From contig VWND01000011.1 in assembly GCA_009599575.1 (NCBI GenBank), positions 1,049,361 through 1,113,360 on the forward strand: a stretch of DNA of 64,000 nucleotides, given 5' to 3'. This DNA comes from Blumeriella jaapii (lineage: Eukaryota > Ascomycota > Leotiomycetes > Helotiales > Drepanopezizaceae). A model generated the notes under the pieces. That model saw only the letters and a list, made by a program, of their open reading frames with translations. It did no database searches and was not told the origin of the DNA. The first letter of the stretch is position 1. Each line of letters opens with the position of its first letter. The translations under genes and the position numbers were made by a program. Positions 44,718 to 56,608 of this stretch are shown piece after piece.

Positions 44718-45950
44718 ATGCGAAGTCGCATGTTCTTTCCTGGCTTTTCTGATGCATTTTTATTTAATAGCGCCAACGTTACCGATTTTATCGAAAAATA
44801 TAAAAAAATTTATAAGAATTTCGGAGTTTTTGAAACTGAAATATTCGATAAACTCTTTCGCTATTATAATCTAATTATTAAAAATATTATTAAATCGATG
44901 AATAAATAAAAGATTATTAGGGCTCGAAACTGGCGTAAGCTAGTTAAAGCTTTGAAATCGGAGTTTCGAAACTACGATCGCTAGCAAATTCGCGATACTA
45001 TCGCTTTTCTTAAATAATTTGTTATAATAATTCGCTAAATTAAAAAACTTAAGGCTTATTATCGTATTTATACGAAAGTTTTTAACGTTTTCGTTGAAAA
45101 AAAAATTTTAAGCGAGATTAAATAAAAAAGATTGTTTTTACTTGGCTTTTCAACCAGCATTCGCAACAAAACTATTAAACATTTTAAAGTTGATAAACAA
45201 AACCTTAAAACCTTCGATTAATATTTCAAATTTATGGAATTCGTTTTTAAGTAAAACCAAAGCGAACGTACTATTAAAGCTATAAACCAAAAGAAATCTT
45301 TTTTCCTTATTTATAAAAAAGACGTGGAAGCTTTAATGCAAAAATATGCCCAGCTACTAAAAGTTACCGAAATCGCTAAAAAACAATTAATTATTATATT
45401 ATTTAATCGTTTTGCAAAATTTATTAGCTTGAAAAAGCTTAATAAAAATATCGAAACTTTCGTATTAAAATTTATCGATATTAAAATTTAAAGATTTTAA
45501 AGCAAAATCGAAGATTTTATACAATAGCAGAAAAAACTCTTTTACGTTAATTCGGACGATAAAAAAACGATTAAAATAACTTTTACAACAATTATTTTTC
45601 GCAAAATACGCGAAGCGATTAACCTCGCCAAGTCATCGTAAAAATAATGGCTGCCCAATGGCAATCTTTCCGTGCTAGCGATCAGGATTAGCGAAATATT
45701 AATTATAATAACGATTATTAAAAAAAAAAAAGAAACCAACGCGGAAATTAAAATCGCGGCTATTAAAATAATAAAAGTAATTATTAAAACAAATCTTATG
45801 GCCTTAAATATAAATTTTGTAATAATAAAAAAATTCATTGCGAAAAATTTTATATTCGCTCTGAATACAAAGCGTTTAATTTTTGTATAAATAATAATGT
45901 TTATTATATTAATAAATATAAAACGATTTGCTTCGGACCGACGAAAATAA
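44718..45950 (+). pseudogene. Gypsy A copy 2 gag, decayed
   Basis: It is open from the ATG at 44718 for 63 codons (NVTDFIEKYKK, then ETEIFDKLFRYYNL), with further open reading in the same frame at 45672-45890. Between them KKDVEALMQKYAQLLKVTEIAKK reads near 45315-45385. The possible zinc-binding pattern C-N-N-K-K-I-H-C lies near 45818-45845. The antisense frame 45838-45542 is its shadow. The frame relation shows one gag gene of at least 390 codons. Confidence 0.8.
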
Positions 45951-46789
45951 GAATAAGCTTTTTTAACAAAGCTGAAAATCAGAGCTAATTAAATATTATT
46001 CGCTTAAAAATAAAAAGTACGGAATAAAACGATTGCTTGGAAAATAAAAAAGACGCAAAAACGATTTTTATTAGTAAAAAAGAAAATATCCCAGAAGGCG
46101 TATTAATCAAAAAGAAAACATTTATTTTAAATATGAATAAAATTCAAATATATAAATAAAAAACAAATATATATATTGCTAATATAATTATCGCATCTGC
46201 AAATATTATAACTGCATAATTAAATTAGCGAATTATAAAAAAGCAAAATGCTTCTGTTTTATTCGCCAAACCAGCTGATATAAAAAAGAACGTTAAAATC
46301 GAAAAAAAAAAAGATTTTAAAATTCGAAAAAAAACCGATAAAACTATCAAAAAAACGTTTATAATAGAAAAAATTAACGACGATATGAAAAATATCGATA
46401 CCGATATTCCGGTTTAAATCATTTAAAAAATACTAGCTTTTAAGCGCCTATTATTAATACGAAGCGAAAAATAAATCGATAAATATATTAGCTTCGAAGC
46501 CGTCGACGAAGCTATTAAAAGAATTATAGAATAAAAAATTAAATTAAAATTCAGCGACTTATTTAGTATAAAAGAAAAATTCGATAAAATTATTAACAAA
46601 CAAATTTTTATATTAAAAAAAAACGAAAAAATTAAAATTATTCGAAAAAAACGATTTTGAATTAGAAAAAAACCAGAAAGAAATTTATAATATCGCAGTT
46701 AATTTAGCCGATAGGAAAAAATCTTCGGAAAAAGTCAGCCTTTTGGCCTTCGCTATAAAAACTTAGAAGTCAAAACGACGAAATTGCTT
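45951..46789 (+). pseudogene. Gypsy A copy 2 gag-protease linker
   Basis: This is a conserved but unrecognised Lys-rich stretch (unit equivalents 7961-8689 and 12770-13489). It has coding-like patches with many stops; no domain is seen. Confidence 0.5.
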
Positions 46790-47150
46790 TTATACGGCTA
46801 TAAAAGCGCTAAAAATAAAAATTATATTTGAAAAAAGTACGACCGCTTTCGCTTTATTCGATAATAGAGCCGAAGTCAATTGCATAAACTAAAAAATAGC
46901 CGAAGCCAATAGTATTCCGATTATCACCGATAAGCGAATGATTTATATTATTGTTAATAAAAATACGATTAAATTCGATAAAATTATACGAAATATTAAA
47001 ATCGACGTTGAAAATATTATTATTTATAAAAACTTTTTAATAATAAAAAAGTGCTTTTATTTTATTATTTTTAAAATGCTTTGGATTTTGAAGAGTTTCG
47101 TCAATTTTAAATATATCGAAAACGGCCAGATAAAAGCTTTTTTTTAAAAT
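46790..47150 (+). pseudogene. Gypsy A copy 2 retropepsin, decayed
   Basis: FALFDNRAEVNCIN near 46850-46890 is the active site (D-S-G-A-E-V-N type, with Gly as Arg), followed by AEANSIPITTDKRMIY. The frame is open from 46938 to 47147: IRNIKIDVENI, KMLWILKS, YIENGQIKA. This spans about 120 residues, the usual size for a retropepsin. Confidence 0.85.
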
Positions 47151-47879
47151 TAAAACCGATTTTTTTAAAATTAAATTATCGTCGCCGGCGATAAAGTTTT
47201 TTTAATTAACGTTTTATCGAAAAACGAATAGCCGGCTTTGGTTTTAAAACAAACGTTGGGCTATAACAAAACTTGGAAAATACTCGGCTAAAAGCATTTA
47301 CGTTATTAATCGAAATAGCACCGCGAATAAAATTAATTAATATTAATATTTTTAATTATTAATTCGGAAATAAAAGTTCCGAAGATTTCGTTTTCGTATT
47401 AAACAAATCCGATTTATATATCCTACTTTTTTGTATTAATATCAGCATTTTTTATAAGCGCAAAGCTGATAAAATACGATTTGTAAATCTTGGCGAATCC
47501 GGTGGAAATATTTCCGGAAAAATAAACGATTAATTTAAAAAAGATAAAGCAACAAAATTATTTTAATTAGTTATTAGCGAGCTCGAAAGATTTATTATCG
47601 GCCGATTTTCCAGTTTATTATTTAGCAGCCGATTTATAAAAAAACGATTTAATAATTTAGCAATCGAAACCCAATTTTTGCCAAAAAAAAAAAGGTTTTA
47701 TACGAAGTTTTACGCAATCGAGAAAAAGCTATGGCCTTTAATTTTACCGAAATAAGCTAATTTAGCCTTGACGTTACGTTTTATATCGATATCAAAACTG
47801 TATCGTACGAAGCTTGGCAAAAAAAAACCTTTTTAATTTTTAAAGCTTTTTAAAATAAAATAGTCGAAATGCTAAAAAA
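47151..47879 (+). pseudogene. Gypsy A copy 2 protease-RT linker
   Basis: This is linker sequence with stops in all frames. It contains one 35-bp palindromic repeat (47295-47329). Confidence 0.5.
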
Positions 47880-48400
47880 ACGAATTAAGCAAAAGATTTT
47901 CGAATTTTGCTACGGCTTATATAAAAACAAATGGTTTATCGTTGCGAAAAAAAAAAGCATTTATAAACTTATTATCGCAATCGTCGAAATAAACAGAATA
48001 ACGATACGAAACGTTAACGTATTATTTAACGTCGATTAATTTTCGAATAAATTCGCAGGATTAACGATCGCTTTTCTTTTCGATTTGTTTTCCGGCTACG
48101 ACCATTTAGTACTTGATTTACGATTTCGAGATATAATAGCAATTCAAATTCCAATCGGTTTGCTGCGTATAACCAGAGTATTTATAAAAATTATTAATTT
48201 AATCGTTTAATTCGTAAAAATCGTATATAAAGTTTTTATAATTTGCATTTCCGATATTGCTTTGTTTTACGTTAACGACGTCGGAATAAAAAACCCCAGG
48301 TTATATTATAATAATAAAAAAATCTTTTTTGAAATTCGACGTTATATAATAAAACATATTTAAAACATCGATAAAATCATGATTTATTTCGAAAAAGCCA
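47880..48400 (+). pseudogene. Gypsy A copy 2 reverse transcriptase, decayed
   Basis: KNKWFIVAKKK near 47927-47960, VEINRITIRN near 47985, FNVD near 48027, FLFDLFSGYDHLVLDLRFRD near 48075-48135 (catalytic Asp as D-L-F-S-G-Y-D), IPIGLLRITRVF near 48150-48185, LFYVNDVGIK near 48262-48290 (Y-V-N-D for Y-V-D-D). The motifs show a Gypsy RT nearly continuous in one frame apart from TAA stops at former Gln codons. Confidence 0.92.
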
Positions 48401-49476
48401 AAACTATTATTAGCCTTCGATTAAAATTTTGCATATTCGAAATAAATATCGTTGATTATATAATTAACAGCGCTGGCCGCTATTTTTAACGAAAGAAAAT
48501 TAAAAACATTTGCGAATAAAAAAAATATAAAAATATTACCGAAGCTAAAGCTTTTATTAACGTTATGATTTACTATCGCAATTGGATTAAAAACTTTTTT
48601 TAAAAAGCTGCATTTATTTACGCTACGATAAAAAAAAAAGTCGATTTCGTTTAAAAAGAAAAGCAAAGCAAAATTATAAAAGTTTTTAAAAACGACTTTT
48701 TATCGGCCTTATCGCTTATGCGGATCGATTACAATTTAAACGCAAAAAAAATTATTTTGATTATCGACGCTAATATTTTCGATTGAAAAGCTGTATTATA
48801 ACAAATCGATGAAAATAAAAAACGCCATTTTTTACGATTCGAAAGCGGCTTATAATTTTCCGCGAAAGCACGCTACGATGCTATTAAACGAAAATATCGA
48901 GGCGCTTTTAAAATAATAAAAAAAATAAAAAGCGAATTATACGGCGTATATTTTATTTTAAAAACAAACGCAAAAGTTTTTATCGATTAATTAAATAAAA
49001 AAGCTAATAATTTATTAAAAGCGCTCGTTATTAATTAAATAATTTAAATGCGATTTATAAATTTCGAAATCAGATATATTAAAAAAATAATTAATACAGC
49101 GGCAAACGGCCTTTTTAAACGAAAACGTTTTTATTCGTTTGATTTCGCTAAACAAAGCGAATAAAATATCGACGAATAAATCGCTAACGAAATCGGCTGC
49201 TTTGTTATTTGCGCTTTGGGTTTTATAAAACCAAAACTATTCGCGTTGCTATTTCGGCTGGCACCGCGAATAAAAAACATTAATTTTCGGGCCGAAAAAG
49301 CATTCGCGCTATTATTTCGGCTGGCACCGCGAATGAATTTAACCGAAAACGATCGGAATAAATCGAATAACGACGAAAATAAATATTTAATCGATAATTA
49401 CGAAACCGAAAACTTTTATTTAATCGCATATTATTTAATTATTTTATTTAAATTATTTAAAATACTAAATTATTAA
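48401..49476 (+). pseudogene. Gypsy A copy 2 RNase H and spacer, decayed
   Basis: LIIDANIFDW near 48758-48785 (first Asp), RHFLRFESGL near 48830-48855, ARYDAIKRKYRGALK near 48870-48910, GVYFILKTNAKVFID near 48940-48985, and IRYIKKIINTAANGLF near 49070-49115 (A-D-G-L type with Asn for Asp) complete the RNase H. The open spacer 49216-49476 is in the same frame as integrase and holds two 35-bp palindromes (49238-49272, 49301-49335). Confidence 0.85.
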
Positions 49477-50765
49477 TTCAAATTATTTAAAAACCAGATT
49501 TTCGATTATATTTTAGCCGATAAAAAGCTATATAAAATAAAAAATAATATATATTAAAAACGCTTAGTAATAAACAATAAGGCCGACAAATTTTAAATTA
49601 TAAAAAAAGCTTACGAAAAAGTGTTTTATAAAAAAGCTGAAGCCATTTATCACCGAACTAAAAACGATTTTTAATAAAAAAGATGCTTCGAAAATTGCAA
49701 AGCTTTTGTTAAAAGCTGTATTTTTTATTAAAAACGAAAGCCTGGCCGAAAAAAAAACTTATTATATTCGACGTGGTTTTTTAGAATTTAAGAAAAAGTT
49801 AATTTCGACGTTATACGCGTATCGACCACCGATCGCGGTTATATATGCTTTGTATTCGCTATTAACGATTTATTTGAATAATCTAAAAGGCGATTTTTCC
49901 GAAACGCTATTTTCGAAATTATAGCAATTTTTTTTTAAAAAAACGTCGTATATTAATACGGTTTGTTTAGCAAATTAAACGTCGATAATAAATTCGAAAA
50001 TAAAAGCGTTATCGAAACTTTTACAAAAAAATACGGCATTCAGCGCATTTAGATTTTAGCTTATAATTCGAAAAGCAACGGATCCGTGGAACGAGGTTAT
50101 AAAAATATTTTTAACGGCTTTTCAAAAGTTATTCGAAAAAGTTATAAGCGTTGGTCGCGGAAATTTTCGAAAATGCTTTTTGCTATACGCATATGCATAT
50201 ACGCTTTTATTGGAATAATTTTATTTTTTATTTAATACGGCAAAAACGCTCGACTGTTTTTGGAAACAAAATGGCTTGTATAAAGGTTTTATAACGTGGT
50301 TAAAATAAAAACGAAAGCAGATTTATTAATAATAAAATTTAAGCAATTAAATTACCGCGATATAAATATAAAAAAGATAATTCTAAAAAAAAAGAAATAT
50401 AAGAAAGCAGCTAAAAAAGTCTGGAATAAAACCAAAGTTTTAAAAAAAACGTTAATCAGAAAAAAAGATTTGATTTTAATTTACGACGTTTAGCGCGCTA
50501 TTAATAAATCGGCCGATATTAAGCTTAATTATAAATGGCTCGGATCTTACGAAGTATACGAGGCCGAATTAAATAAAAATTATTATAAGCTTACGGAATT
50601 CGATAAAATAAAACTGAAAGAAACGTTCGCCGCTAACCGGTTGAAACGATTTTACAAAAAAAACTAGCAAGTTTATCCTTTGGATTTTAAATTAAAAAGC
50701 GATTTCGATTTCAGCGAATCCGACGACGATTTCGATTAAAGCGATTATATTTTTGAAAAAAAAAA
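49477..50765 (+). pseudogene. Gypsy A copy 2 integrase, decayed
   Basis: Zinc-binding domain: AIYHRTKNDF near 49640-49670, then CFENCKAFVKSC and QKRKPGRKKN near 49685-49760. Core: VNFDVI-like remains, DLFE, SENKSVIETFTKKYGIQRI near 49985-50050, SNGSVERGYKNIF near 50075-50110 (catalytic Glu kept). C-terminal: an open stretch 50296-50493 (KTKADLLIIKFKQ, RKKDLILIYDV), then LNYKWLGSYEVYEAE near 50525-50565, FAANRLKRF near 50628-50655. An acidic tail ends near 50765. The 72-codon frame 49706-49924 is out of frame. Confidence 0.92.
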
Positions 50766-51527
50766 ACTTTTTAAAAAAATTTGAAAACAACCGAACGATA
50801 ATTCCGCTGCTAAAAATACAATTTAAATCGTGATTCCATTTATAACCGAAAAAAAAAAAAGTGTATACAAAATTTTTTACTAACTGTTCTATTATTTTTA
50901 TTATTTATTATTTTGCTTTTTATTATATACTGTTTTACTGTTTTTGTTTTGCTTTGCTTATATACAATTTAATTATTTTATTTTATATATATTATTTATT
51001 TTTAAAACTTTTTTTTTATATTATTTAAAACACTTATTATATTTTTTTTTGTTTGATTGTACTTTTGTTTATTAAAACAAAAGCTTTGTATATGTTTAAG
51101 CCGTATATTTAATACATTTATATTAATCGCATATTTTACGAAAACTATTTTTTATGCATTTTATTATTTGCTATTTTTTGTATTATTTATTTTTTTCGTT
51201 GTTTTAAACGGATGCCTATCTGAATAATTATAATTTATTAGAAAAACAATATGCGGATTTCCGTAACTTTTGGATATAAATATTTTATAATTTTCGTATT
51301 TTTTCTTAATTATTTTTTAATAAATATATAACATTTTTTTAATTAATAAATTTATCGATATTATATCGTTTTTCAAATAAAACGTTGTTAAATTTAGCAA
51401 ATTTATTTTTAATTTATTTTGGAACGGAATTATTATACGCAATTTTTTCGAATTTAAGCAAGCATATAATACCGCTATTTCAGATTAATAAGCAGCTTTC
51501 GTAAAAACGTTTATAAAACATTTCGAT
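50766..51527 (+). other. Gypsy A copy 2 T-rich spacer
   Basis: It is equivalent to 17531-18249. Long T-rich runs separate pol from ORF X. I see no gene. Confidence 0.6.
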
Positions 51528-54500
51528 ATGATAATTGAAAACGTTAACGAATTTTTATTCGATTACGAAAGTTTTATTAAAATTAAATTCGTTCGCAAAA
51601 GCTTTGATTACGATAAATTCCTGCTGAACTACGATAACGCTTTAAAAGCTTTCGCCGAAGCAAAAAAAGCTCGAAACAATAAAAAGGAAATAATAGACCG
51701 AATATTACGCTTTTTGTTAAATCAACGAGAAAAAAATATTTAAAAATACGTTTTTAATAAAATTACCGATGTTATTTCATTTCGGCATTTCGCTCGCTTT
51801 TTCGAAACTATTATTTTTATTAAAAAAGGAGTTTGGATATTAAACGTTTATATTTTCAAAGCGCAAGTTTTAAAAGCTAACAATTCAAAAGCTCGCAAAT
51901 TTACAGGTTTTTTTACAGCTGTTTGTAAATTAATCGACGACGCTATATAATCGCTAAAAAGAATTTTAATCGGTTGCGAAATTTTAAATCTGACTTTTTT
52001 TTAAAACAAAAGATTAAATATCGTTAAATGCGGCATTTTTATACCGAAAAAAAAAAACGACGCTATTCCGATATTTTAAATCTACGACGACGAAAAAAAT
52101 AAAAAAACCAATATTATTTTCGTTTAGTTCGAAAAAATATACGTTGTAGTACTTAATATTTTTAAAACGGCTAAAACAATTCGGCGATTTTTATTTTTAA
52201 TTATCGAAAACGAATCCGAAAACGAAATCAAAAGCGTAATAGCAAACAACCGCTTATTCGAATATAAAAAACTTATTATATTTATAAAAACGATTCCGGA
52301 AAATATAAAAATAAAAAACGTAAAAAAGCGCGCCGATATTTTCGAAACCTTTTTTATTCGAAAAAGAAAATTATTCGCGTCGCTAGTAAAAAAAGCATCG
52401 CGAGTAAAAACAGCCGGAAATCGACGCCGAATTATAAGTTTTAAATTAATTAAAAAAAAACGCGACGATTTTACGAAATCAGATTTAAAAAACGCCGGCA
52501 TTTCGAAAAAAAAGAATTTAAACGATTTTGAATTTAATTTTTCGAAATTAAATACGCAAATATTAAAAACGCCTGCTGCGTTTAAAAACGTCGTACCATT
52601 ATCGTTAATATTTTAAATTTTAATAAAAGCATTTAAAATTTCGATTATTATACGATTCGACCGAAAAAGCTTAAAAAGAAATATCGAAGTTATCGCGGAA
52701 AAAATTATATAAAAAACTTAAAATTAAATTATTTTATTTAAAATTTTCGCTTTCGACGACGAAACGATTCAAAAATTTTACTTCGATACTTTTATATAAA
52801 AATCAAATAAACCCGTCAGCTTTTTCCTTTTTGCTTCGAACGAAAAGTAAACCAAGTTTTTTTCGGAAAACTGCAAATATAATACGCCGAAACAAATAAA
52901 AATTTTTTTTAAAAACGGTGATCCGTTTTATTCGAGTTTTTTTTCGTTGAAAAACTCCGATTTTTTAATTTCGTTTTTACGAATAACGTTAACGCTAAAA
53001 AAAACGGCAAGTTTTATTATTTTTACGTACGCTGTTACGCGGCGTACTGCGATTTAATTACAAAAGAAATTAACGTTATCGGCTTCGCTAATCGATTCGT
53101 TATTATTAAAAATTCGGATTACGACGTGTTCGAAATTAATTTTAATAATTAATTTATATTTCAACGAAAAATTGCAAGAACTATTTAAATATATATTAAG
53201 ATTTATTTAGGCTACGCAAACTTTAAAACAAACTTTAAAGCTTTTAGCGCGATTATAAAGCTCGATTAAAACGTAGAAAAATGAAAATAACGAGTATTTT
53301 CAAAAGCCGACTTTTCTAGCTTTTCGACCGAAAATATATTTTAAAACTTATTTAAATTAAACTGCGAATTCGTTAATTACGTAAAATTTTACAATAAAAA
53401 AAACAAATTATTGCTGTATTTTATAAAAAAAAAGATAGCTATATATAAATACTATTTTCGATTAATTAAAACCTAAAAAGCGCCTACAGTTTTTTTCGCT
53501 AATATATTTTACAATTTTATTTAATAAGCTTTTAAAATACATCCCGGCTTTTATTTCGTTGTTTTAATTATTCGGAACTTCGGAAACTGCCGCTTCGTAG
53601 CTTATTTTAACGTTCCGATCGCTTTAGATTTCGTTGATTCCGACCGTATTACAATTATAAAATTCGATATCGCCGATTTTTAAAAAAAGAAAAAAATCGA
53701 AGATTTTACCGACGCCATTTTCGACTACCACGTTTTGCTTGTATTCGCATACAATTCGGAAATAATCGAAGCTTATTTGCAATTATATTACGACGCTAAG
53801 CTAATTAAAACCATCCAGAAAAGCTTAGCTTTTTTATATTTTAACGCGTTTAAAACAATGGCCTCGGCTATTTTATCGGATTACGAAACCGAAAGTTACG
53901 AAATGGAAAATAAAATAATTTTTATCAGCTTTTCGACTAAACAAAAGGTTTTCGTCAGATTTAAAACCTAAAAAATCGACGGCGCGATACTAATTTATTC
54001 GAACAATTATACGACGCAAAAATATAAAAACTATTTCGAAAACGATATTCCGATAAGCCATTTGATATTATTTATATTGCGGCAAAAGCAATTATAACAC
54101 TTTCGATAATTTCGATTACAAACGATTATTTCCGAATTATTTCGTGGAATAATTTCGCTTATAAATCTCGAAGCTTTTTCAAAAGCATTCGTCGGCAAAC
54201 AACCGTAATCCGATTTATTAGTTTACGCGAAGCAAAAGCGTTAATCGATTTTAATTACGACAAACTAATCGATTATTTCTACGATTTTAATATAAGATTT
54301 TTCAGCGCTTTTTGCAAAGCGTAGGATTACGTTTAAAAGCTGGAATTTATTATTTACGCAGAAAAATCGTAAAAAGCATCCGTCGCGGCGATATTTAATA
54401 ATATTATCGACGAAAAAGCTATTAAAACGTTCGTAAATCTAAACGATACTTCGATTGATATTTTATCGAGCCATTTTTTAAAAAAGCAAAATAAACAAAA

Positions 54501-54620
54501 TAATTCGAACGATAAGCGAAACGCTACTTTTTCGCAGGAGCCAATAGCAAAAAGGCCAAAAACGGGTTAAAAGACCGAAAAAGTATAAAGCTAAAAAGTT
54601 CGGTTTTTAATTAATTAGTT
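51528..54620 (+). pseudogene. Gypsy A copy 2 extra ORF X, unrecognised, decayed
   Basis: It begins at the ATG 51528 (MIIENVNEFLFDYESF, open 71 codons). Further coding-like blocks follow: 52200-52620 (RRFLFLIIENESENEIKSV; KKRDDFTKSDLKNAG) and 53000-53150 (FANRFVIIKNSDYDVFEIN). The open stretch 53735-53971 reads VFAYNSEIIEAYLQLYYDAK. Frame changes occur at A/T runs. The size is about 1,000 codons. No motif of gag, pol, envelope or of a host enzyme is recognised. Copies 1 and 2 agree along the whole length, so it belongs to the element. The antisense frame 52501-52124 is a shadow. Confidence 0.6.
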
Positions 54621-54716
54621 TTTAAATTATATAAAATAAATTAAATTATATTTATTAAAATTATGTTTTTTTTTGGTCGTAATTAAAAACGATTATATAT
54701 ATTATTTAAAACAAAA

Positions 54717-54983
54717 TATAAAACGGTAATACTTTATATTAATAAAAGTTAGTAGTTTTAGCTATGGTCGAGGCATGGACCTTTCCGAAACTTTTTACCA
54801 TTGACTATTTTCAACAAATATAAAAGCAAAGCATTTTTTTAAATAGTACCATAAGTACGCAGTCCAATTCATACTTTTATTTATTTTTCTTTTTCTTTTT
54901 TTAGTTTTTTCTAGGGATTTCCTAAATTATTTTATCCACCGATATATGGCCGTATCAGTCTGGTTTTCCTACCTACTTTTATA
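54717..54983 (+). repeat. Gypsy A copy 2 3' LTR
   Basis: It begins TATAAAACGG (mutated) and ends TTTTATA. The inner part is strongly mutated against 43678-43946. It is followed by TTAT. Confidence 0.93.
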
Positions 54984-54987
54984 TTAT

Positions 54988-55242
54988 ATCGATGTTTTTA
55001 ATTAAAATAATAAAACCTGAATTTATTAGAAAACTAATAAAAAAATAAAAAAATTAAGATTTTCAAAAGCGACGAAACGCTTATTTAAGCTAAATTGGCC
55101 TTATTTACGCTTCGCAACGATAAAAAATATAAACAAGTTATATAACTATTGTAATATCGCGTTACGGCCGCATTCGAACGATAAAAAGACTTTTCCGCGT
55201 TTTAAAAATAGCTGATTACCGAATTAGCAATTAATTAAAAAA
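54988..55242 (+). other. Copia D last internal segment
   Basis: This is 255 bp of Copia D between Gypsy A copy 2 and the 3' LTR. It is coding-like in places and unrecognised. The A-run before the LTR (about 55236-55242) may be the mutated polypurine tract. Confidence 0.55.
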
Positions 55243-55544
55243 TGTATTGCGTTATATTTATATTTTTTTATTTCTTTTTATTTCTTTTATTTTAGATTTA
55301 TTTTTTTTATACGCTTTTAGTAGTTAAATATTCCTGGAGCTCGGAAAGACTCGTAGTCACGTGATAACGAGCCTTTTCGGAGACTAGTTTTTCCGAGCGA
55401 ATAACTAAGCGAGCCCGAATCTTCCGTTTTCTGCGGAAAGCTCGCCAGTCAGACTTAGAACAATAAGTAACATCTTACTGCATACAATTCATCCGTCTCA
55501 GCTTCCGGTGAGGGTTTCTACCGACTATTCAGCTATGCACGACA
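55243..55544 (+). repeat. Copia D 3' LTR
   Basis: It is paired with 2022-2321. The inner start is RIP-mutated (TTTATTTCTTTT runs) and the outer end clean, ending GCACGACA before the duplication GGCAG. Confidence 0.93.
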
Positions 55545-56193
55545 GGCAGCAAAAAAAAAAAAAAAACGGCAGCGGCGGTAGCAGCATCGAAACGATTTAT
55601 AAAATCGTTAAAATTCGAAAAAAAAGTTTGCGCCTCGGCGGCGCGTACGGCAAAAACTTATAGCTAATTAAAAACGAGTTCGAGTAAAAGTTTAAAAAAC
55701 TTATAAAAAAGCATTAAGTATACGAAGCTTTGCAACGGTTGCATTTTACGTTAAAAAGCTCGAAAACGCAAAAAAGCAAAAAGGCCGCCGTAATATTTTC
55801 GCGTAAAATCAAACGTATATATCGAAAACAAATAAAAATCAAAAGCATTTTAACAATTCGCGGCGAACGCGGCGAAAAGCAATTGATTAAAAAAAAAAAA
55901 AAGCTAAAAAAAAAAAAAAAAAAAAAAAAAAGTTAAGCAGAAAAATTGCGATTATTTTAAAAAAAAAAAGGTTTTTTCAAAAAACGAAAATGCGAACGCT
56001 ACCGAAAACAAAAAAAATAAAACAGCAAAACAACCATAATTTACGACCGAAAGCGGAAAAAACAATTATAATTTACGATCGAAAACGGAAAAAACCGCAC
56101 GTTATTTCGAAAGCGTAACACACGTTATATACGAAAGCATACGCACAAAAAAATCAATCGCTTTTAAAAACCAAAAATCTAAAAAAAAAGTAA
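55545..56193 (+). pseudogene. Gypsy C copy 1 tail, part 2, and 3' untranslated region
   Basis: Gypsy C copy 1 resumes. 55565-55680 reads Ala/Lys-rich (TAAAVAASKRF). A 68-codon open frame at 55730-55936 is Lys/Arg-rich and probably coiled coil, ending in a long A-run that likely came from Glu/Lys codons. From about 56040 it matches the 3' untranslated region of copy 2 (32427-32595 reversed). The polypurine tract is mutated (AAAAAAAAAGTAA at 56181-56193). Confidence 0.6.
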
Positions 56194-56608
56194 TATTAAA
56201 AACTAATATCACGTGTATAAATCAGATGATCCGCCAAAACCTTTTCCTTTTTATTAATTTTCGAATAATATTTTATGCGGATAGGCCGTAAAGGCCGGAT
56301 AATATTATAAAAATTGGAAATAATATTTAAATAAAATATTTTATAAAAGTGATTATTAAAAAACCAGTTATTAAAATTATATTAGAAAGAAGTAAAAAAA
56401 GGTCGGGATAAGGGCTGGAAAAGCATACTAAATGGAATTCGCTTGGTTTTTAAAAAAAATACTTTTCTCGAGGGCTCCACCCCTCCTTTTGTATTTATAG
56501 GCGCCTTCTATTAGAAATATAAAAGGTAGAAATCAGTCTGATTATTAACCCAATCTTATATGAGCTTAATTATCTGAACTAGTGTTTCCCTGCCTTTCAA
56601 TTCTTATA
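56194..56608 (+). repeat. Gypsy C copy 1 3' LTR
   Basis: This is 415 bp, the same length as the LTRs of copy 2 and in the opposite direction. The inner start is RIP-mutated (TATTAAAAAC for TGTCAGGAAC), the outer end cleaner. CACGTG is kept at 56210-56215. The 5 bp after it (TCGCG) would be one side of its target duplication; the other lies before the window. Confidence 0.92.

Larger units (their letters stand above)
43678..54983 (+). mobile_element. Gypsy family A copy 2, full-length without duplication
   Basis: This 11,306-bp element has LTRs 43678-43946 and 54717-54983 and the target duplication TTAT (43674-43677, 54984-54987). It is less mutated than copy 1 and shows the normal single-copy layout: leader, gag, protease, RT, RNase H, spacer, integrase, T-rich spacer, ORF X. 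It is inserted in the 3' region of Copia D. Confidence 0.95.
2022..55544 (+). mobile_element. Copia family D, full-length element split by three nested insertions
   Basis: This is a Ty1/Copia retrotransposon bounded by 300/302-bp LTRs (TG..ACA) and a perfect 5-bp target duplication GGCAG (2017-2021, 55545-55549). Removing Gypsy A copy 1, Copia F and Gypsy A copy 2, each with one target duplication, leaves about 8.2 kb, long for a Copia element. Its pieces are 2022-5599, 21723-23501, 41346-43677 and 54988-55544. The domain order gag, integrase, RT, RNase H is the Copia order and reads through the inserts. About 1.6 kb of extra sequence lies between RNase H and the 3' LTR. Confidence 0.9.

Noticed and set aside
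49706..49924. 72-codon plus-strand frame in Gypsy A (also 16477-16659) as a separate small gene
   Set aside because: It is out of frame with the integrase zinc-binding and core motifs that read through the same DNA; the integrase frame is supported by conserved residues on both sides.
55894..55934. Long A-runs (also 1465-1487, 3644-3683, and T at 62047-62067) as poly-A tails of LINE or processed sequences
   Set aside because: Each lies inside a coding-like, Lys/Glu-rich segment of an LTR element and is better explained by G-to-A change of GAA/AAG codons. No target duplications flank them.
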